Shown here in pieces: positions 7,803-17,035 of a stretch of 64,000 nucleotides of DNA. Origin of the DNA: Bacteriovoracaceae bacterium UBA6200 (GTDB lineage: Bacteria > Bdellovibrionota > Bacteriovoracia > Bacteriovoracales > Bacteriovoracaceae); assembly GCA_002422605.1 (NCBI GenBank), contig DISW01000017.1, positions 1 to 64,000 on the forward strand, written 5' to 3'. The notes under the pieces are model-generated. The model saw nothing but the letters and a program-made list of their open reading frames with translations, was not told where the DNA came from and did not search any database. A program made the translations under genes and the position numbers. Position 1 is the stretch's first letter. The number at the start of each line of letters is the position of its first letter.

Positions 7803-9692
7803 TTAAAGTTTAATACCTTTAAGAAGCTTCTTACCTTTCTCTTTCAACTTATCAACTTCACCGCCGCCCTTTTTCAACTTCTCCAATTCGGCTTTGATTT
7901 TGCTCTCATTATCTTTGAAGAGCTTTTCCAGGTTTCCTAATTGAGCGAGGTTCTTATTGTTTCCATTTAAGGCCGACATGAGTGTTGCCTTCGGGTCTTT
8001 AATCTTCTCTTCAACCATGGCATTGAGCTTATTTTGAGCTTCGGCCAGTTTCGCTCCTACTTCCCGAGTGATTCCCTGACTCAGTTCGGTTCCCAGATTA
8101 GAGGTAATATCCATATTCAGGTTATTGTAAGATCCTGTGGCCTTGCCATCGATATTGATAACAGGGATGTTATTAACGACGTTAGTAAGTAACTCTTTGG
8201 TCAGTTTGCTGGAAGTTTCCACAAGGAACTGAGGCTTAGTAAAAGCTGCCGTCCAACTCATGTTCACCCGTTGCTCTTGAAGAGTAGCACTGATGGTGGA
8301 AGTCCCATTGGCCTTTAAAAAACCAAATTTAGTTTTTTCATCATTCACAAACATCTTTTCAGGGGCCGGGAAAGAGTTCACCTGAATCAAAGCCGATTGT
8401 TTACTAATGTCCTTCGTGAAGTCTGCAGTAATAAGGGCCTTAACTCCAGCGACGTTAACGTCTGGAAAATCTCCTCTTACATCCAAGACAATAGGCTTTT
8501 TGATTTGTTTTGGTGAGGTTGTAACGTTTGTTAGTTCGCCTGTCACCTGGCCCGAGTAGGAGTCAGCAGTTCCTTTTGAACTGATGGCCGCATGTTTAAG
8601 CCAGAAAAGGGGATAACCGGTGGTTATTGGAAAGTCGTAGTTCTGCCCTTCAGAGCGTTTAGGAGGAATGACTTCATCTTTGGGCTCTTTCTTCTCTGGT
8701 AGATATTGATCAGCCAGGGCCTTATAGGTTCTGGCTTTAGCAATATACTCAGCGAACTGTCCGGCAAAAAGATGCATGGCCATGTTTTTAAAATCGAGCT
8801 GAGGAATAGAGAAACGATTCTTAAGGGAAGCTATATCTTCATTCACCAGAGCCTGAAGTTCTTTTGGATAGTCGGAAACGGCTTTGACTTCCGCCTGAAG
8901 TTTATTTGAGGACTCTTCAATCTCTTTATATTGCTTTTGAACATCATTTAAGAGATCGGTAATTTGTTTTACACCTTGTGCTTGTTTAACAAAATTCTTC
9001 TCAGCTTTAACTGTTTTTAGAGCTGATTCGATTTCTTTTATTTTTGAAGTGTCAGAAAGCTCCTTAATTTTACCGTCCCAGAATTCTTTTTTATTCTGAA
9101 CGTCAGAAACCATAGCATTCACTCTGGTTTCTGATTTCAACGTGCCTCTGATATTTTGCAGCTGGCCTTCAAAATCTCCGCCTGTTTCTAAAATAGCAAG
9201 TGCATCTCCTAACATATTGGAGCCATATTTATTCTTAACTTGAGAGACGACTTCAAGTTGAAGTTCATCAATCTTGCTAGGTTTTGCTGGTTCAGGAGGC
9301 AAGACTTTGCCTGGAGAAGTTCTAGGTTTTAGAAGTTGAATATTATTAATACTGGCATCATCAACTACAAACTTCATTCTCAGGAGCGCGTCCCATAAAT
9401 ATTGAAAATGCATATTTCCTATCTCAATAGAGTTGTGAGTAGGCTTTTTAGAATCAGTTACTTGAAGACGGTCCAAATCAAAGGAGCCGCGAATAAAACT
9501 GGTTCGTACTGCATCCACATTTACTTCAGCACCATTGGCCTGGGTACCCACATATTCGATGATTTTTTTCATGTGATGATCAAAGTAGTAAGTGAAGTAA
9601 ACGAAGGTTAGCAGGGATATGATCAAAACCGGAATGATCGCTTCAAACCTGATTGGACCTTTCTTTTTTGTTTTTTCTTTTTTCTCGCTCAT
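7803..9692 (-). CDS. TIGR03545 family membrane-anchored protein
   Basis: Conserved protein of unknown function that typically occurs beside a TIGR03546 gene, as here. From the chosen start it has a Lys-rich cytoplasmic tail, one membrane segment at about residues 19-37, then a ~590-residue periplasmic part. That part contains a coiled-coil region in the middle and repeated beta-rich stretches that could be AsmA-like. The C-terminus is Lys/Glu-rich. The frame is open to 9812, but the ATG at 9692 has a GGAG site six bases upstream and lies 13 bases after the preceding gene, so it is preferred over ATG 9728. A role in envelope biogenesis is a guess from topology. Confidence 0.85.
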   Translation of the reverse strand: MSEKKEKTKKKGPIRFEAIIPVLIISLLTFVYFTYYFDHHMKKIIEYVGTQANGAEVNVDAVRTSFIRGSFDLDRLQVTDSKKPTHNSIEIGNMHFQYLWDALLRMKFVVDDASINNIQLLKPRTSPGKVLPPEPAKPSKIDELQLEVVSQVKNKYGSNMLGDALAILETGGDFEGQLQNIRGTLKSETRVNAMVSDVQNKKEFWDGKIKELSDTSKIKEIESALKTVKAEKNFVKQAQGVKQITDLLNDVQKQYKEIEESSNKLQAEVKAVSDYPKELQALVNEDIASLKNRFSIPQLDFKNMAMHLFAGQFAEYIAKARTYKALADQYLPEKKEPKDEVIPPKRSEGQNYDFPITTGYPLFWLKHAAISSKGTADSYSGQVTGELTNVTTSPKQIKKPIVLDVRGDFPDVNVAGVKALITADFTKDISKQSALIQVNSFPAPEKMFVNDEKTKFGFLKANGTSTISATLQEQRVNMSWTAAFTKPQFLVETSSKLTKELLTNVVNNIPVINIDGKATGSYNNLNMDITSNLGTELSQGITREVGAKLAEAQNKLNAMVEEKIKDPKATLMSALNGNNKNLAQLGNLEKLFKDNESKIKAELEKLKKGGGEVDKLKEKGKKLLKGIKL

Positions 9693-9705
9693 AGAAGGCT
9701 CCACT

Positions 9706-10239
9706 TTATTTCCAGCTGAATTGTTCATATTTGTAGTACCACTGATAAAACTTGGTCGCCTGAAGCGCCTTCCAGAATTTAGTATCTTTAAACCGAGCCA
9801 CGACGGTTGCACGGTATTTTGCGATCAGATATTGGCTGGCCATGTAAACAAACGGAGAAAGAATGAAGGTGACAACACCTGAACCCATCACGATTGAATT
9901 ATTGAAACGTGTGAAAGGAACAATCGGCATATTATAAAGTGTTGTGAATAAGGACTGGAGAGATTCCATTTCTAAAACTTTTGATCCGACAGAATGAAAA
10001 ACCGGATCCAGTAAGAAGGCAATGAACTTGAAGAAGAAGGCCATCACCAGAGCGGCGCCAATCTGAATTCTGAAAAAGAAGAGAATCAAAAAGATCAGCA
10101 AGCTATGAAGAGAAAGGACGGGGGTCATGCCTAGAATAAACCCACACGTCATCCCCATCGCTAGAGAGACATTTCCTGTATCGGAATTGAGTAATCGAAT
10201 AAAAGCAAAAATCTGTTTGAGAATGAGTCCCATTTCCAC
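9706..10239 (-). CDS. TIGR03546 family (DUF2062-like) integral membrane protein
   Basis: 177-residue inner-membrane protein with at least three hydrophobic segments (about 30-65, 70-90 and 115-140) and a Gly-Met-Thr-Pro motif (ILGMTP) characteristic of DUF2062/TIGR03546 proteins. Function unknown. An AAGGAGTGGAA ribosome site precedes the ATG. It is transcribed just ahead of the TIGR03545 gene, and the two almost certainly act together. Confidence 0.85.
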   Translation of the reverse strand: MEMGLILKQIFAFIRLLNSDTGNVSLAMGMTCGFILGMTPVLSLHSLLIFLILFFFRIQIGAALVMAFFFKFIAFLLDPVFHSVGSKVLEMESLQSLFTTLYNMPIVPFTRFNNSIVMGSGVVTFILSPFVYMASQYLIAKYRATVVARFKDTKFWKALQATKFYQWYYKYEQFSWK

Positions 10240-10318
10240 TCCTTAAAAAGATCGGATGGAATAAATTTTAGGAGCAGTAAGGGAATTTGACCACCACTAA
10301 GAAGTACGGTCCTTTGCG

Positions 10319-11467
10319 TTATAAAGGAGAGGCGCTAAACCTTGGCCATTGGGTAATTGAGTTGGCCTTGCACATGCGGGCGAGTGCTAAGGATTCACTC
10401 ACTACCGTATGCATATCAAGGTAACGATAAGTTCCGAGGCGTCCTAGAAAAGTGATATTAGATTCTGAATGGGAGAGTTCTACGTACTTTTTGAGTGTTT
10501 CGAGATCCTGATTTAATCGGACAGGATAATAAGGGATATCATTCTCTCCACACCATTTAGAGTACTCCTTAAAGAAAATGGTCTTTTCATGTTTTTCATT
10601 CGGAGTGAAGTGTTTATATTCAGAGATGCGAAGAAAGGGAACTTCTTCCTCACAATAGTTAATAATAGGATTTCCCTGATGATCCCCATGATCAATAAAT
10701 TTTTCAAACATCAATGTTCTATAATTTAATCTTCCGAACTTATGATCAAAGTAACTGTCCAGAGGAGCGCTCCAGAATAAGTGGTCAAAATCTTTCTTCT
10801 TAGAGGGATCAAGCTTTGTACTTTGGCGAAGTTCAATGTCAGGATGATCTAAAATCCTCTTCACAATCTCGGTATATCCGCTGACTGGAATTCCCTGGAA
10901 CTTTTCACTGTAGTAGCTGTCTTCATAATTAAAGCGGATGGGTATGCGTTTTAAAAGTGAATGGGGCAAGAGAGAGGGATGAACACCCCAGAGCTTTTTT
11001 GTGTAACCGTAGATGAAATTATAATAAAAATCTGAGCCAAAAATTTTCAGGGCCATCTCTTCAAAGTTTTTTGGATCTTTGATATCAGGATTATTTAAAG
11101 AGCCTAAGAAGTCTCGTGCTTCGGCTGGATTCATTTTCTTGTTAAAAAAATGATTAAGCGTCATCAGATTAATGGGTAGAGGGAATATACCTCGGGCGGT
11201 GTTCGCTTTTACTTTGTTTTCAAAGTGCTCAAACTTCCCCCATGAATTCATGTAGTCCCAGATTTCTTCGCTGTCGGTATAAAAGATATGGGGTGAATAC
11301 TGATGAACCATTACTCCAGTTTGTTCATCCCGTGAGGTATGGCAGTTTCCTGCCACATGATTTCTTTCCTCGAATACCGAGACCCGGTAAGAACCTGTTT
11401 CGGCCAACTCTCTGGCAATGACCGCTCCTGCTAAACCTGCTCCCGCAATTCCAATATGTGCTTTCAT
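10319..11467 (-). CDS. glf: UDP-galactopyranose mutase
   Basis: Flavoenzyme interconverting UDP-galactopyranose and UDP-galactofuranose for surface polysaccharide. The N-terminus has the FAD-binding GxGxxG motif (GIAGAGLAG, residues 4-12), followed by the EERNHVAGN segment typical of Glf. The length, 382 residues, matches the family. It lies 18 bases downstream of a glycosyltransferase gene on the same strand, and this pairing recurs in bacterial polysaccharide loci. The pair likely makes a galactofuranose-containing glycan. Confidence 0.95.
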   Translation of the reverse strand: MKAHIGIAGAGLAGAVIARELAETGSYRVSVFEERNHVAGNCHTSRDEQTGVMVHQYSPHIFYTDSEEIWDYMNSWGKFEHFENKVKANTARGIFPLPINLMTLNHFFNKKMNPAEARDFLGSLNNPDIKDPKNFEEMALKIFGSDFYYNFIYGYTKKLWGVHPSLLPHSLLKRIPIRFNYEDSYYSEKFQGIPVSGYTEIVKRILDHPDIELRQSTKLDPSKKKDFDHLFWSAPLDSYFDHKFGRLNYRTLMFEKFIDHGDHQGNPIINYCEEEVPFLRISEYKHFTPNEKHEKTIFFKEYSKWCGENDIPYYPVRLNQDLETLKKYVELSHSESNITFLGRLGTYRYLDMHTVVSESLALARMCKANSITQWPRFSASPL

Positions 11468-11485
11468 AGATCGAATTCCTGAGAT

Positions 11486-12649
11486 TTAATTCCGTATATT
11501 TAATTCCTCATTCTTACTTTTAATAAAAAAACTTATTTCATTCTCACGCAGCTCTATCTCCGCCATTCTGCTGAAGGTCTTATCCCAGGAATAGTCTTTT
11601 AAATAATGATCCACTCTGTCTAACCATTCAGGCAGTTTTCTTTCTTCTATGGCCAGATCTATTTCATCAATAAAATCCTCCGGCCGGTCGGCAATTCTGG
11701 CAAGTCCTCGATGCCCATAAGGATTTACGACATCAGTGATGCTGGTTGATACGATTGGCTTTCCGGCCGCCAAATACTCCAGCGTTTTTGTGGGAGAGAT
11801 AAATCTGGTCACTTTATTAAGAGCAAAAGGCATGATGGCACAGCTCCAGCTTGATAGGTATAGCGGTAGGGTGTGATAATCTTTTTTCCCAAGATAATGG
11901 ATGTTTCTTCTTTGTGGGAGAGTGCGCGGATCTATCTTTAATACAGGGCCGATAATAATGAACTGGTAGTGAGGGGCCAGGTCCGCAATTTGTAAAAGTA
12001 AGTCCAGATTAAACCGATTATCAATAACGCCATAAAACCCGATGCGAGGATGTGGAATATTTTTCTGGTCATCAGGTTCAATCAATTTTCCTCTCGCCTG
12101 GGCGAAATGAGAATAATCAATGCTGCTTGGGAAAGCATGGATATTGTGGTGTTTATGTTTCTTTGATTCAAAGAGTGAATTGCCGGCGGCAAAGACAATA
12201 TCGGCTTTCTTTAATAACTCATTTTCGTAATGATCAATTATCTGTGATGGTTCAGAAAAATGAGAATGTTCATCAACACAATCAAAAATAATCTTCTTAG
12301 GATCTAATTGTTTTGTAAATGACAGTGCCATCGGAGCGTAATACATGATGGTAAAATCAATAATCTCTTCCTCATAAATGAGTTCATCCATGAGTTCAAT
12401 TAAAGCGGTATTTTTTTCATTTTCTGATAAATTACTTGGGAGATAGGGGATAACCACGAGAACATTTTCGGCCGTTTCCCGCAGGTGTAAGCGAGGGATG
12501 TCTGTCATCCCCAAAATGGATTCTTCAACATAGAAAACCCTTCTGTATTTTGCATGTCGAGTTAAAAGGTGTTGTGGTCTTTGAAAAACGAAATCCCAGC
12601 GTAAATGAGAAAAAACTAAGAGATCAGATGTGTCACAGGGCCCCTTCAT
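11486..12649 (-). CDS. Glycosyltransferase family 1-like (GT-B fold)
   Basis: 387-residue cytoplasmic glycosyltransferase. The N-terminal region has the FSHLRWDFVFQRPQHLL-type segment often seen in glycosyltransferases encoded next to glf. The C-terminal half has the GT-B nucleotide-sugar region (PTKTLEYLAAGKPIVST), where the Glu is the usual donor-binding residue. A GGAG site lies about seven bases before the ATG. Sugar donor and acceptor are unknown. Linkage with glf suggests galactofuranose or a related sugar. Confidence 0.85.
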   Translation of the reverse strand: MKGPCDTSDLLVFSHLRWDFVFQRPQHLLTRHAKYRRVFYVEESILGMTDIPRLHLRETAENVLVVIPYLPSNLSENEKNTALIELMDELIYEEEIIDFTIMYYAPMALSFTKQLDPKKIIFDCVDEHSHFSEPSQIIDHYENELLKKADIVFAAGNSLFESKKHKHHNIHAFPSSIDYSHFAQARGKLIEPDDQKNIPHPRIGFYGVIDNRFNLDLLLQIADLAPHYQFIIIGPVLKIDPRTLPQRRNIHYLGKKDYHTLPLYLSSWSCAIMPFALNKVTRFISPTKTLEYLAAGKPIVSTSITDVVNPYGHRGLARIADRPEDFIDEIDLAIEERKLPEWLDRVDHYLKDYSWDKTFSRMAEIELRENEISFFIKSKNEELNIRN

Positions 12650-12777
12650 GCATCACTCCAGATTGTTGCAATTAGCTTGTTCATGGGGCCAATTATGCCA
12701 AAGTGGTGCCATTGATAATGAGTTCTAAGTAGGGAAAAGAAGGGTTTCCAGGAGCGGAAACAGGTTGATCTTGGGGC

Positions 12778-12806
12778 AAATAACCCGTTTTAAATGGGTT
12801 ATTTTT
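12778..12806 (+). terminator. Intrinsic terminator with no obvious upstream plus-strand gene
   Basis: AAATAACCC (12778-12786) pairs with 12796-12804 and is followed by Ts to 12806. It lies inside the 223-base gap between a minus-strand gene start (12649) and the plus-strand gene at 12873. It therefore terminates either a short untranslated RNA or a leader. Confidence 0.6.
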
Positions 12807-12872
12807 ACATGCTCTCATCAACTGCCGCCAGAATCCTTTATACTTTCTTCACTTTCTCTAAAGGAGCCTCTC

Positions 12873-13382
12873 TTGAAACTTTTATTACCGCTTTGTTTCG
12901 TGCTGTCGTTTCAAGCCGCAGCTTTAGCTGCCGACCATTCACTTGAATATCAAGTTAATTGCGATACAGCAGAGGCCCGGAATTTAAAAGGATCACAAGG
13001 ATCTTGTCGCGTGCTTTTAACTCCAAAAAAAGTTAATCAGGAAGGTTCTTGTGCTGGCTTCTTAGAAGATAAGTATTTCTGTAGAATTAGCTATAATGGA
13101 GAGGGTTCAAGCTCTTCTAATTTAAATGTCTTCTGTGCATCAGGAGCTGAAACAATTTTGGATGAAGACATGTCATCCGATTCAATTGAATACAATGTGA
13201 CAACGATAATTAAAGGTAATGGAGGTATCTCTTTAATCGATGATCCAAATATCTATACGATTTTTAATAACCGATTATTAGAAATGAAGACGGTACGATC
13301 AGCCTCCGGCCAGATTCAAGGCAAGATAACTTTTAATTTTGATTATTATTCATTGCCGCTTACTAATGTCGTTTGCGAATAA
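12873..13382 (+). CDS. Secreted hypothetical protein with a TTG start
   Basis: 169-residue exported protein of unrecognised family. Starting at TTG 12873 gives an immediate signal peptide (Met-Lys-Leu-Leu-Leu ... Ala-Leu-Ala-Ala). An AAGGAG site at 12861-12866 lies at ideal spacing from it. The open frame extends to ATG 12765, but that start would run through the terminator hairpin at 12778-12806 and lacks a signal peptide at its N-terminus. The mature part has about six Cys, suggesting disulfides. A TATACT -10-like hexamer at 12839-12844 is consistent with a short leader. It abuts the flavin reductase gene tail-to-tail. Confidence 0.75.
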   Translation: MKLLLPLCFVLSFQAAALAADHSLEYQVNCDTAEARNLKGSQGSCRVLLTPKKVNQEGSCAGFLEDKYFCRISYNGEGSSSSNLNVFCASGAETILDEDMSSDSIEYNVTTIIKGNGGISLIDDPNIYTIFNNRLLEMKTVRSASGQIQGKITFNFDYYSLPLTNVVCE

Positions 13383-14009
13383 CTATTTCTGAATTTGGGA
13401 TTTCATCAGCCGTTCAAGTTCGAAGCGACTGTCGGTCTTAAACCAATCATTCCCTGCTCCCCGGCCGACTGCTTTGAAAAGTTCCGATTGAATCTTTCCA
13501 TCAATCATTATTTTTTCATCAACATGGATGCGCTTAACTTCGCCGGTGATTAAAGATCCGGCTCCAGGGGTCTTTCCATAACAAAGCATATCACGGAAGA
13601 CACATTCAAAGTGGACCGGCGATTCTTTAACTCTTTTGGCCTTTACGACTTCTGAATCAATAGGGGTTAAACCAGTAAAAGCAAATTCATCTTCACCGTA
13701 AGGAAGTTCAGTTGAAGCTAGATTAACTTGTTTATGATTTTCTTCAGTACAGAAATTGAGTACAAATTCCTGCTCTCTTAAAATATTTTTAACGGTATCT
13801 TTGAACTCACCGTTAGAAGTTCTGATTAGAGGACAAAAGGCAATGATCATCGGAGATGCTGAAACTGCTGTAAAGAAAGAGAAGGGAGCCAGGTTATTTG
13901 TCCCATCTATATTTTGAGTCGAAACCACTGCAATTGGCCGTGGAATAATGGAGCCAATTAAAAATTTGTAGTTATCACTAAAGAGACCATCGGAGTGAAA
14001 TGTTTTCAT
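13383..14009 (-). CDS. Flavin reductase family protein
   Basis: 208-residue cytoplasmic FMN-binding protein of the flavin reductase-like (split-barrel) family. It is recognised from the N-terminal Ile-Pro-Arg-Pro-Ile-Ala motif followed by an APFSFF segment, which bind the flavin phosphate. Many relatives are uncharacterised. It could supply reduced flavin to a monooxygenase, but none is adjacent. Its stop touches the end of the convergent secreted-protein gene. Confidence 0.9.
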   Translation of the reverse strand: MKTFHSDGLFSDNYKFLIGSIIPRPIAVVSTQNIDGTNNLAPFSFFTAVSASPMIIAFCPLIRTSNGEFKDTVKNILREQEFVLNFCTEENHKQVNLASTELPYGEDEFAFTGLTPIDSEVVKAKRVKESPVHFECVFRDMLCYGKTPGAGSLITGEVKRIHVDEKIMIDGKIQSELFKAVGRGAGNDWFKTDSRFELERLMKSQIQK

Positions 14010-14046
14010 GACCAGAGTTTATCGGATTTAGAACTCTTTTTGAATG

Positions 14047-14075
14047 AAAAAACCTGCCCAACCGTGATTGGGCAG
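14047..14075 (-). terminator. Rho-independent terminator for the outer-membrane barrel gene
   Basis: CTGCCCAA (14054-14061) pairs perfectly with 14068-14075. Read on the minus strand, the stem is followed by a six-base T-run (14047-14052). Confidence 0.85.
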
Positions 14076-14084
14076 CTAATAAAC

Positions 14085-14870
14085 TTAGAAAGAGAAAGAA
14101 AGTTTTCCGCTGACTCTTGTGGTATCAAAAACCTGAGATACTTCTGCACCAAGTTTTAGGAAAAAGATGTCAAAGTTTGCGCCGGCCGCGAGGTAAGTGC
14201 TAGATTCTTTAACATTCTCATTAGTTGTTGCAGAGAATTGCAGGATTTGTCCATCAGCTTTTAGATCTGAATCCATGCTGGCAGTTCCGATCTTGGCGTA
14301 AGGAGTAACGAAGGCAAACTTTTTACTGGCACCTACCCAATACATTGTCGTTTGGGTTTCAAGTTTAACTTTAATATCTGGAGCAGCTACACCTGTTCCA
14401 TCCTGTTTAAAGGAGGTTTCTCCACTGCTTCTATTCACACCAATGGCGATATCGAGAGGAAGATTAAAGAAGCTACCAGCGTTCCAGCCTAATTCAAAAG
14501 ATTTATTATCTACTGTAACGTCACTAATTTCTTGTTCAGGTAAAACTGATAGCTCAGCAAAAATTTCAAATGGAAAATGAGCACGAGCAAAAACTCCTGC
14601 GTGATAAATATTTTTAAAGTCTTTACCGTCTCCACCTGAAGCGCTAACTACATCCTTAAGATCAGGAGTAGAAGTTTGTCCAGCGGCGAGACCGATTTCA
14701 ACACCCCATAATCCATCAGTCGAAGGAGCGGATACTGTAGTATGAGAGAAGTTTGCACTGAATTCTTTGGAAATATTTTCAACGTCTTTCTTTGTGAGGT
14801 TCTCAAACTTGGCATCACCAAAAACAGAAAAACTCGCAAAGGCTAGAGAAACAACAAGTAACTTCTTCAT
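14085..14870 (-). CDS. Outer-membrane beta-barrel protein (possibly DUF6588-like)
   Basis: 261-residue exported protein. The signal peptide covers about residues 1-19 and ends at an Ala-x-type site before DAKFEN. The rest shows alternating hydrophobic/polar strands and ends in Phe (KLSFSF), the usual outer-membrane sorting signature. It resembles DUF6588-type barrels common in this lineage, but that name is tentative. The ATG at 14870 is preferred to 14876 because the AAAAGG ribosome site lies six bases from it and immediately abuts the earlier ATG. Confidence 0.75.
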   Translation of the reverse strand: MKKLLVVSLAFASFSVFGDAKFENLTKKDVENISKEFSANFSHTTVSAPSTDGLWGVEIGLAAGQTSTPDLKDVVSASGGDGKDFKNIYHAGVFARAHFPFEIFAELSVLPEQEISDVTVDNKSFELGWNAGSFFNLPLDIAIGVNRSSGETSFKQDGTGVAAPDIKVKLETQTTMYWVGASKKFAFVTPYAKIGTASMDSDLKADGQILQFSATTNENVKESSTYLAAGANFDIFFLKLGAEVSQVFDTTRVSGKLSFSF

Positions 14871-14901
14871 ATACATCCTTTTAGAAGTGAATGTATTAAT
14901 T

Positions 14902-14922
14902 CTCCCCCATTTTCAGGGGGAG
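14902..14922 (-). terminator. GC-rich hairpin ending the aromatic-catabolism operon
   Basis: CTCCCCC (14902-14908) pairs with 14916-14922 around a seven-base loop, about 15 bases past the dioxygenase stop on the minus strand. The following sequence is AT-rich but has no real T-run. Confidence 0.55.
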
Positions 14923-14937
14923 GGAAGTGGGTAAAGT

Positions 14938-16035
14938 TTACTTGACCATCCAGCTCTTCCAATAAGTTTGATTCTCATAACGATTAAAGGCTTCCGTCAT
15001 AAGCAAAGGATTTCGAGCATCAATCATTACGGCAAACTCATCGGTAAACTCGTTGTCATTGGCCTTCAGGAAAGCTTTAGGATGTGGTCCGTGATGAACG
15101 CCCTGAGGATGGAAAGTGATAGCTCCCGCATCAATATTATCCCGGGAGAAGAAATTTCCTTGATGATAAAATAAAACCTCATCGTAATCGATATTGGAAT
15201 GGAAGAAAGGCACTTTTAAGACTTCCTCACTGGTATGCTCAAGTGGACGTGCTACAAAAGAACAGATCACAAAATTTTGAGCAACAAACATCGTATGTCC
15301 TGATGGGGGAATATGATAGCGATGAGAATTGATGGGACAGTAGTCATAAATTGATATGCGCCACGGGTAGAGTGAACCCTTCCAGCCGACAGCATCTAAA
15401 GGATTAAAAGGATAAGTCACTCTGGTTATTTTTCCATGGTGTTTAACATCCACAGGATATTCTTTAAGATTATTTTCTGAACCCAGAGCAGCCTCAGGAA
15501 TAAACTTTGCAGTTTGATCATAGAGAGCATTTGGGCCTAGAATTCCTCGGCTTGGTTCTTCGAATTCGGAATTAGACTCTACTTTTAAAATTTTACAAGG
15601 CTGATCAATGTAGGTTTTATAAGTCGTTCCACGAGGAACTAATATGTAGTCACCTTTTTTAAAAGGAATATGGCCATAAATTGTTTCTAATCGGCCTTCT
15701 CCTTCATGGATAAAAAACATTTCATCAAAATCACCATTACGGTAAAAGCTTTTTGGATTTTCGGTTATCGTTCCGAGATAAATTTCCAAATCCGTATTAT
15801 AAAGCATCTTTACAAATTTATTATGCAGGGCCTTGTCTTCAAATAGAGGTGGAAGATTTCGCGGTTTCATATCACCATCAATTTGGACCCAGTCAGTAGG
15901 CTTATTATTGTGGTAAAGTTGAGAAACACGGCCAAAAAAACCTTTTCTAGCATGCTCTTCTTCAAAAGTTCCTGCTGGGATCTTTACATGGGCCTGTTTA
16001 GTAAATGTACCGCTTGCGTGAAAATTCTCAGTCAT
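14938..16035 (-). CDS. hmgA: Homogentisate 1,2-dioxygenase
   Basis: Non-haem iron dioxygenase opening the ring of homogentisate to maleylacetoacetate in tyrosine/phenylalanine breakdown. The cupin core has candidate metal ligands in the HSNIDYDE segment and in GVHHGPHP near the C-terminus. At 365 residues it is shorter than the ~440-residue eukaryotic type but fits the compact bacterial family. It starts two bases after the FAH-family gene ends, so the two are translationally coupled. It is the last gene of a three-gene operon. Confidence 0.88.
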   Translation of the reverse strand: MTENFHASGTFTKQAHVKIPAGTFEEEHARKGFFGRVSQLYHNNKPTDWVQIDGDMKPRNLPPLFEDKALHNKFVKMLYNTDLEIYLGTITENPKSFYRNGDFDEMFFIHEGEGRLETIYGHIPFKKGDYILVPRGTTYKTYIDQPCKILKVESNSEFEEPSRGILGPNALYDQTAKFIPEAALGSENNLKEYPVDVKHHGKITRVTYPFNPLDAVGWKGSLYPWRISIYDYCPINSHRYHIPPSGHTMFVAQNFVICSFVARPLEHTSEEVLKVPFFHSNIDYDEVLFYHQGNFFSRDNIDAGAITFHPQGVHHGPHPKAFLKANDNEFTDEFAVMIDARNPLLMTEAFNRYENQTYWKSWMVK

Positions 16036-16036
16036 A

Positions 16037-17035
16037 TTAATCTCTTTTATTAGGGGTTCCTACGATGTTTTTAAGAGTACCAATTTTTTCAATTGTTAGT
16101 TCCAGAAGATCTCCTGGTTGAATCCAGCGATCGAGTTCTAAACCGCAACCTGTACCAACTGTGCCCGAGCCTATGAAGTCGGTAGCCCGAATCCATTCTT
16201 CCATACTCATATGTTCAATCATTTCACCCCATGAGTAATGGGAGTCAGCAGATTGCCCTCTAGACCATTCAACACCATTTACTGCCGCAGTCATGAGAAG
16301 ATCAGGTTCTTCATAGTTAAATTCGTCAAAGGTTACAATGACGGGACCCATGACCGAGCACCAGTCTTTTCCTTTGGCCGGGCCAAGGCGAATGGACATT
16401 TCTTTCTTCTGGATATCACGAGCTGAAACATCATTGAGAACAGTGAAACCAAAAAGATGTTTCTTAATATCTTTGGCCTTAACATTCTTGCCATCACGGC
16501 CAATGACAACTCCTAACTCTAACTCATAATCAAGCTTTTGAGTGTAATAGGGCCACGGGATAATATCTCCCTGGCCGATAAAGCCAGTATTTCCGCCTTT
16601 GTAATAGGCCGGGATTTCATACCAGGCAGCAGGTACTTCTTCCTGTCTTTTTTCAAAGCCTTTTTTTACGTGTTTTTCATGAGCATAAAAATCGCGATAC
16701 ATGGCGATTTCATCAAGTGGAGCATCAAAAGTCGTATCCTTCGCGTCCAATAAATGGAAGGCGAAGCTGGTTTCACCTGCCTTGGTTAATTTCTCATAGA
16801 GAGCGAGCGAATCCTGAAGCATTGGAATCGCAGCGTCCTGGTGAATGGTAAGAAATCGCGCCAAAGAAGGAGGAGCAAAGAGATCAGCTCTTTTTTCCGG
16901 TGCATAAAATCCCTGTCGTCGTGCCTCGAATTGCCACAAAAGATTGAGATCGATGAGGATATTTTCATCATAAAAAAGTCCTAAACGTTTTTGAATACCA
17001 AAAGGGGTAGGACGCTTAAAAGTACATACTCTCAT
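16037..17035 (-). CDS. Fumarylacetoacetate hydrolase family protein
   Basis: 332-residue FAH-superfamily hydrolase. The YELELGVVIG segment supplies acidic metal ligands, and the SARD motif (NDVSARDIQ) is typical of the fold. In this operon the expected reaction is cleavage of fumarylacetoacetate to fumarate and acetoacetate, the final step after homogentisate ring opening. The start codon directly follows the stop of the aminotransferase gene (17036), with a GGGAGAG ribosome site inside the upstream gene. Confidence 0.88.
   Translation of the reverse strand: MRVCTFKRPTPFGIQKRLGLFYDENILIDLNLLWQFEARRQGFYAPEKRADLFAPPSLARFLTIHQDAAIPMLQDSLALYEKLTKAGETSFAFHLLDAKDTTFDAPLDEIAMYRDFYAHEKHVKKGFEKRQEEVPAAWYEIPAYYKGGNTGFIGQGDIIPWPYYTQKLDYELELGVVIGRDGKNVKAKDIKKHLFGFTVLNDVSARDIQKKEMSIRLGPAKGKDWCSVMGPVIVTFDEFNYEEPDLLMTAAVNGVEWSRGQSADSHYSWGEMIEHMSMEEWIRATDFIGSGTVGTGCGLELDRWIQPGDLLELTIEKIGTLKNIVGTPNKRD

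Noticed and set aside
9693..9812. Longer TIGR03545 protein starting at 9812 or 9728
   Set aside because: The region overlaps the TIGR03546 gene and the best ribosome site belongs to ATG 9692.
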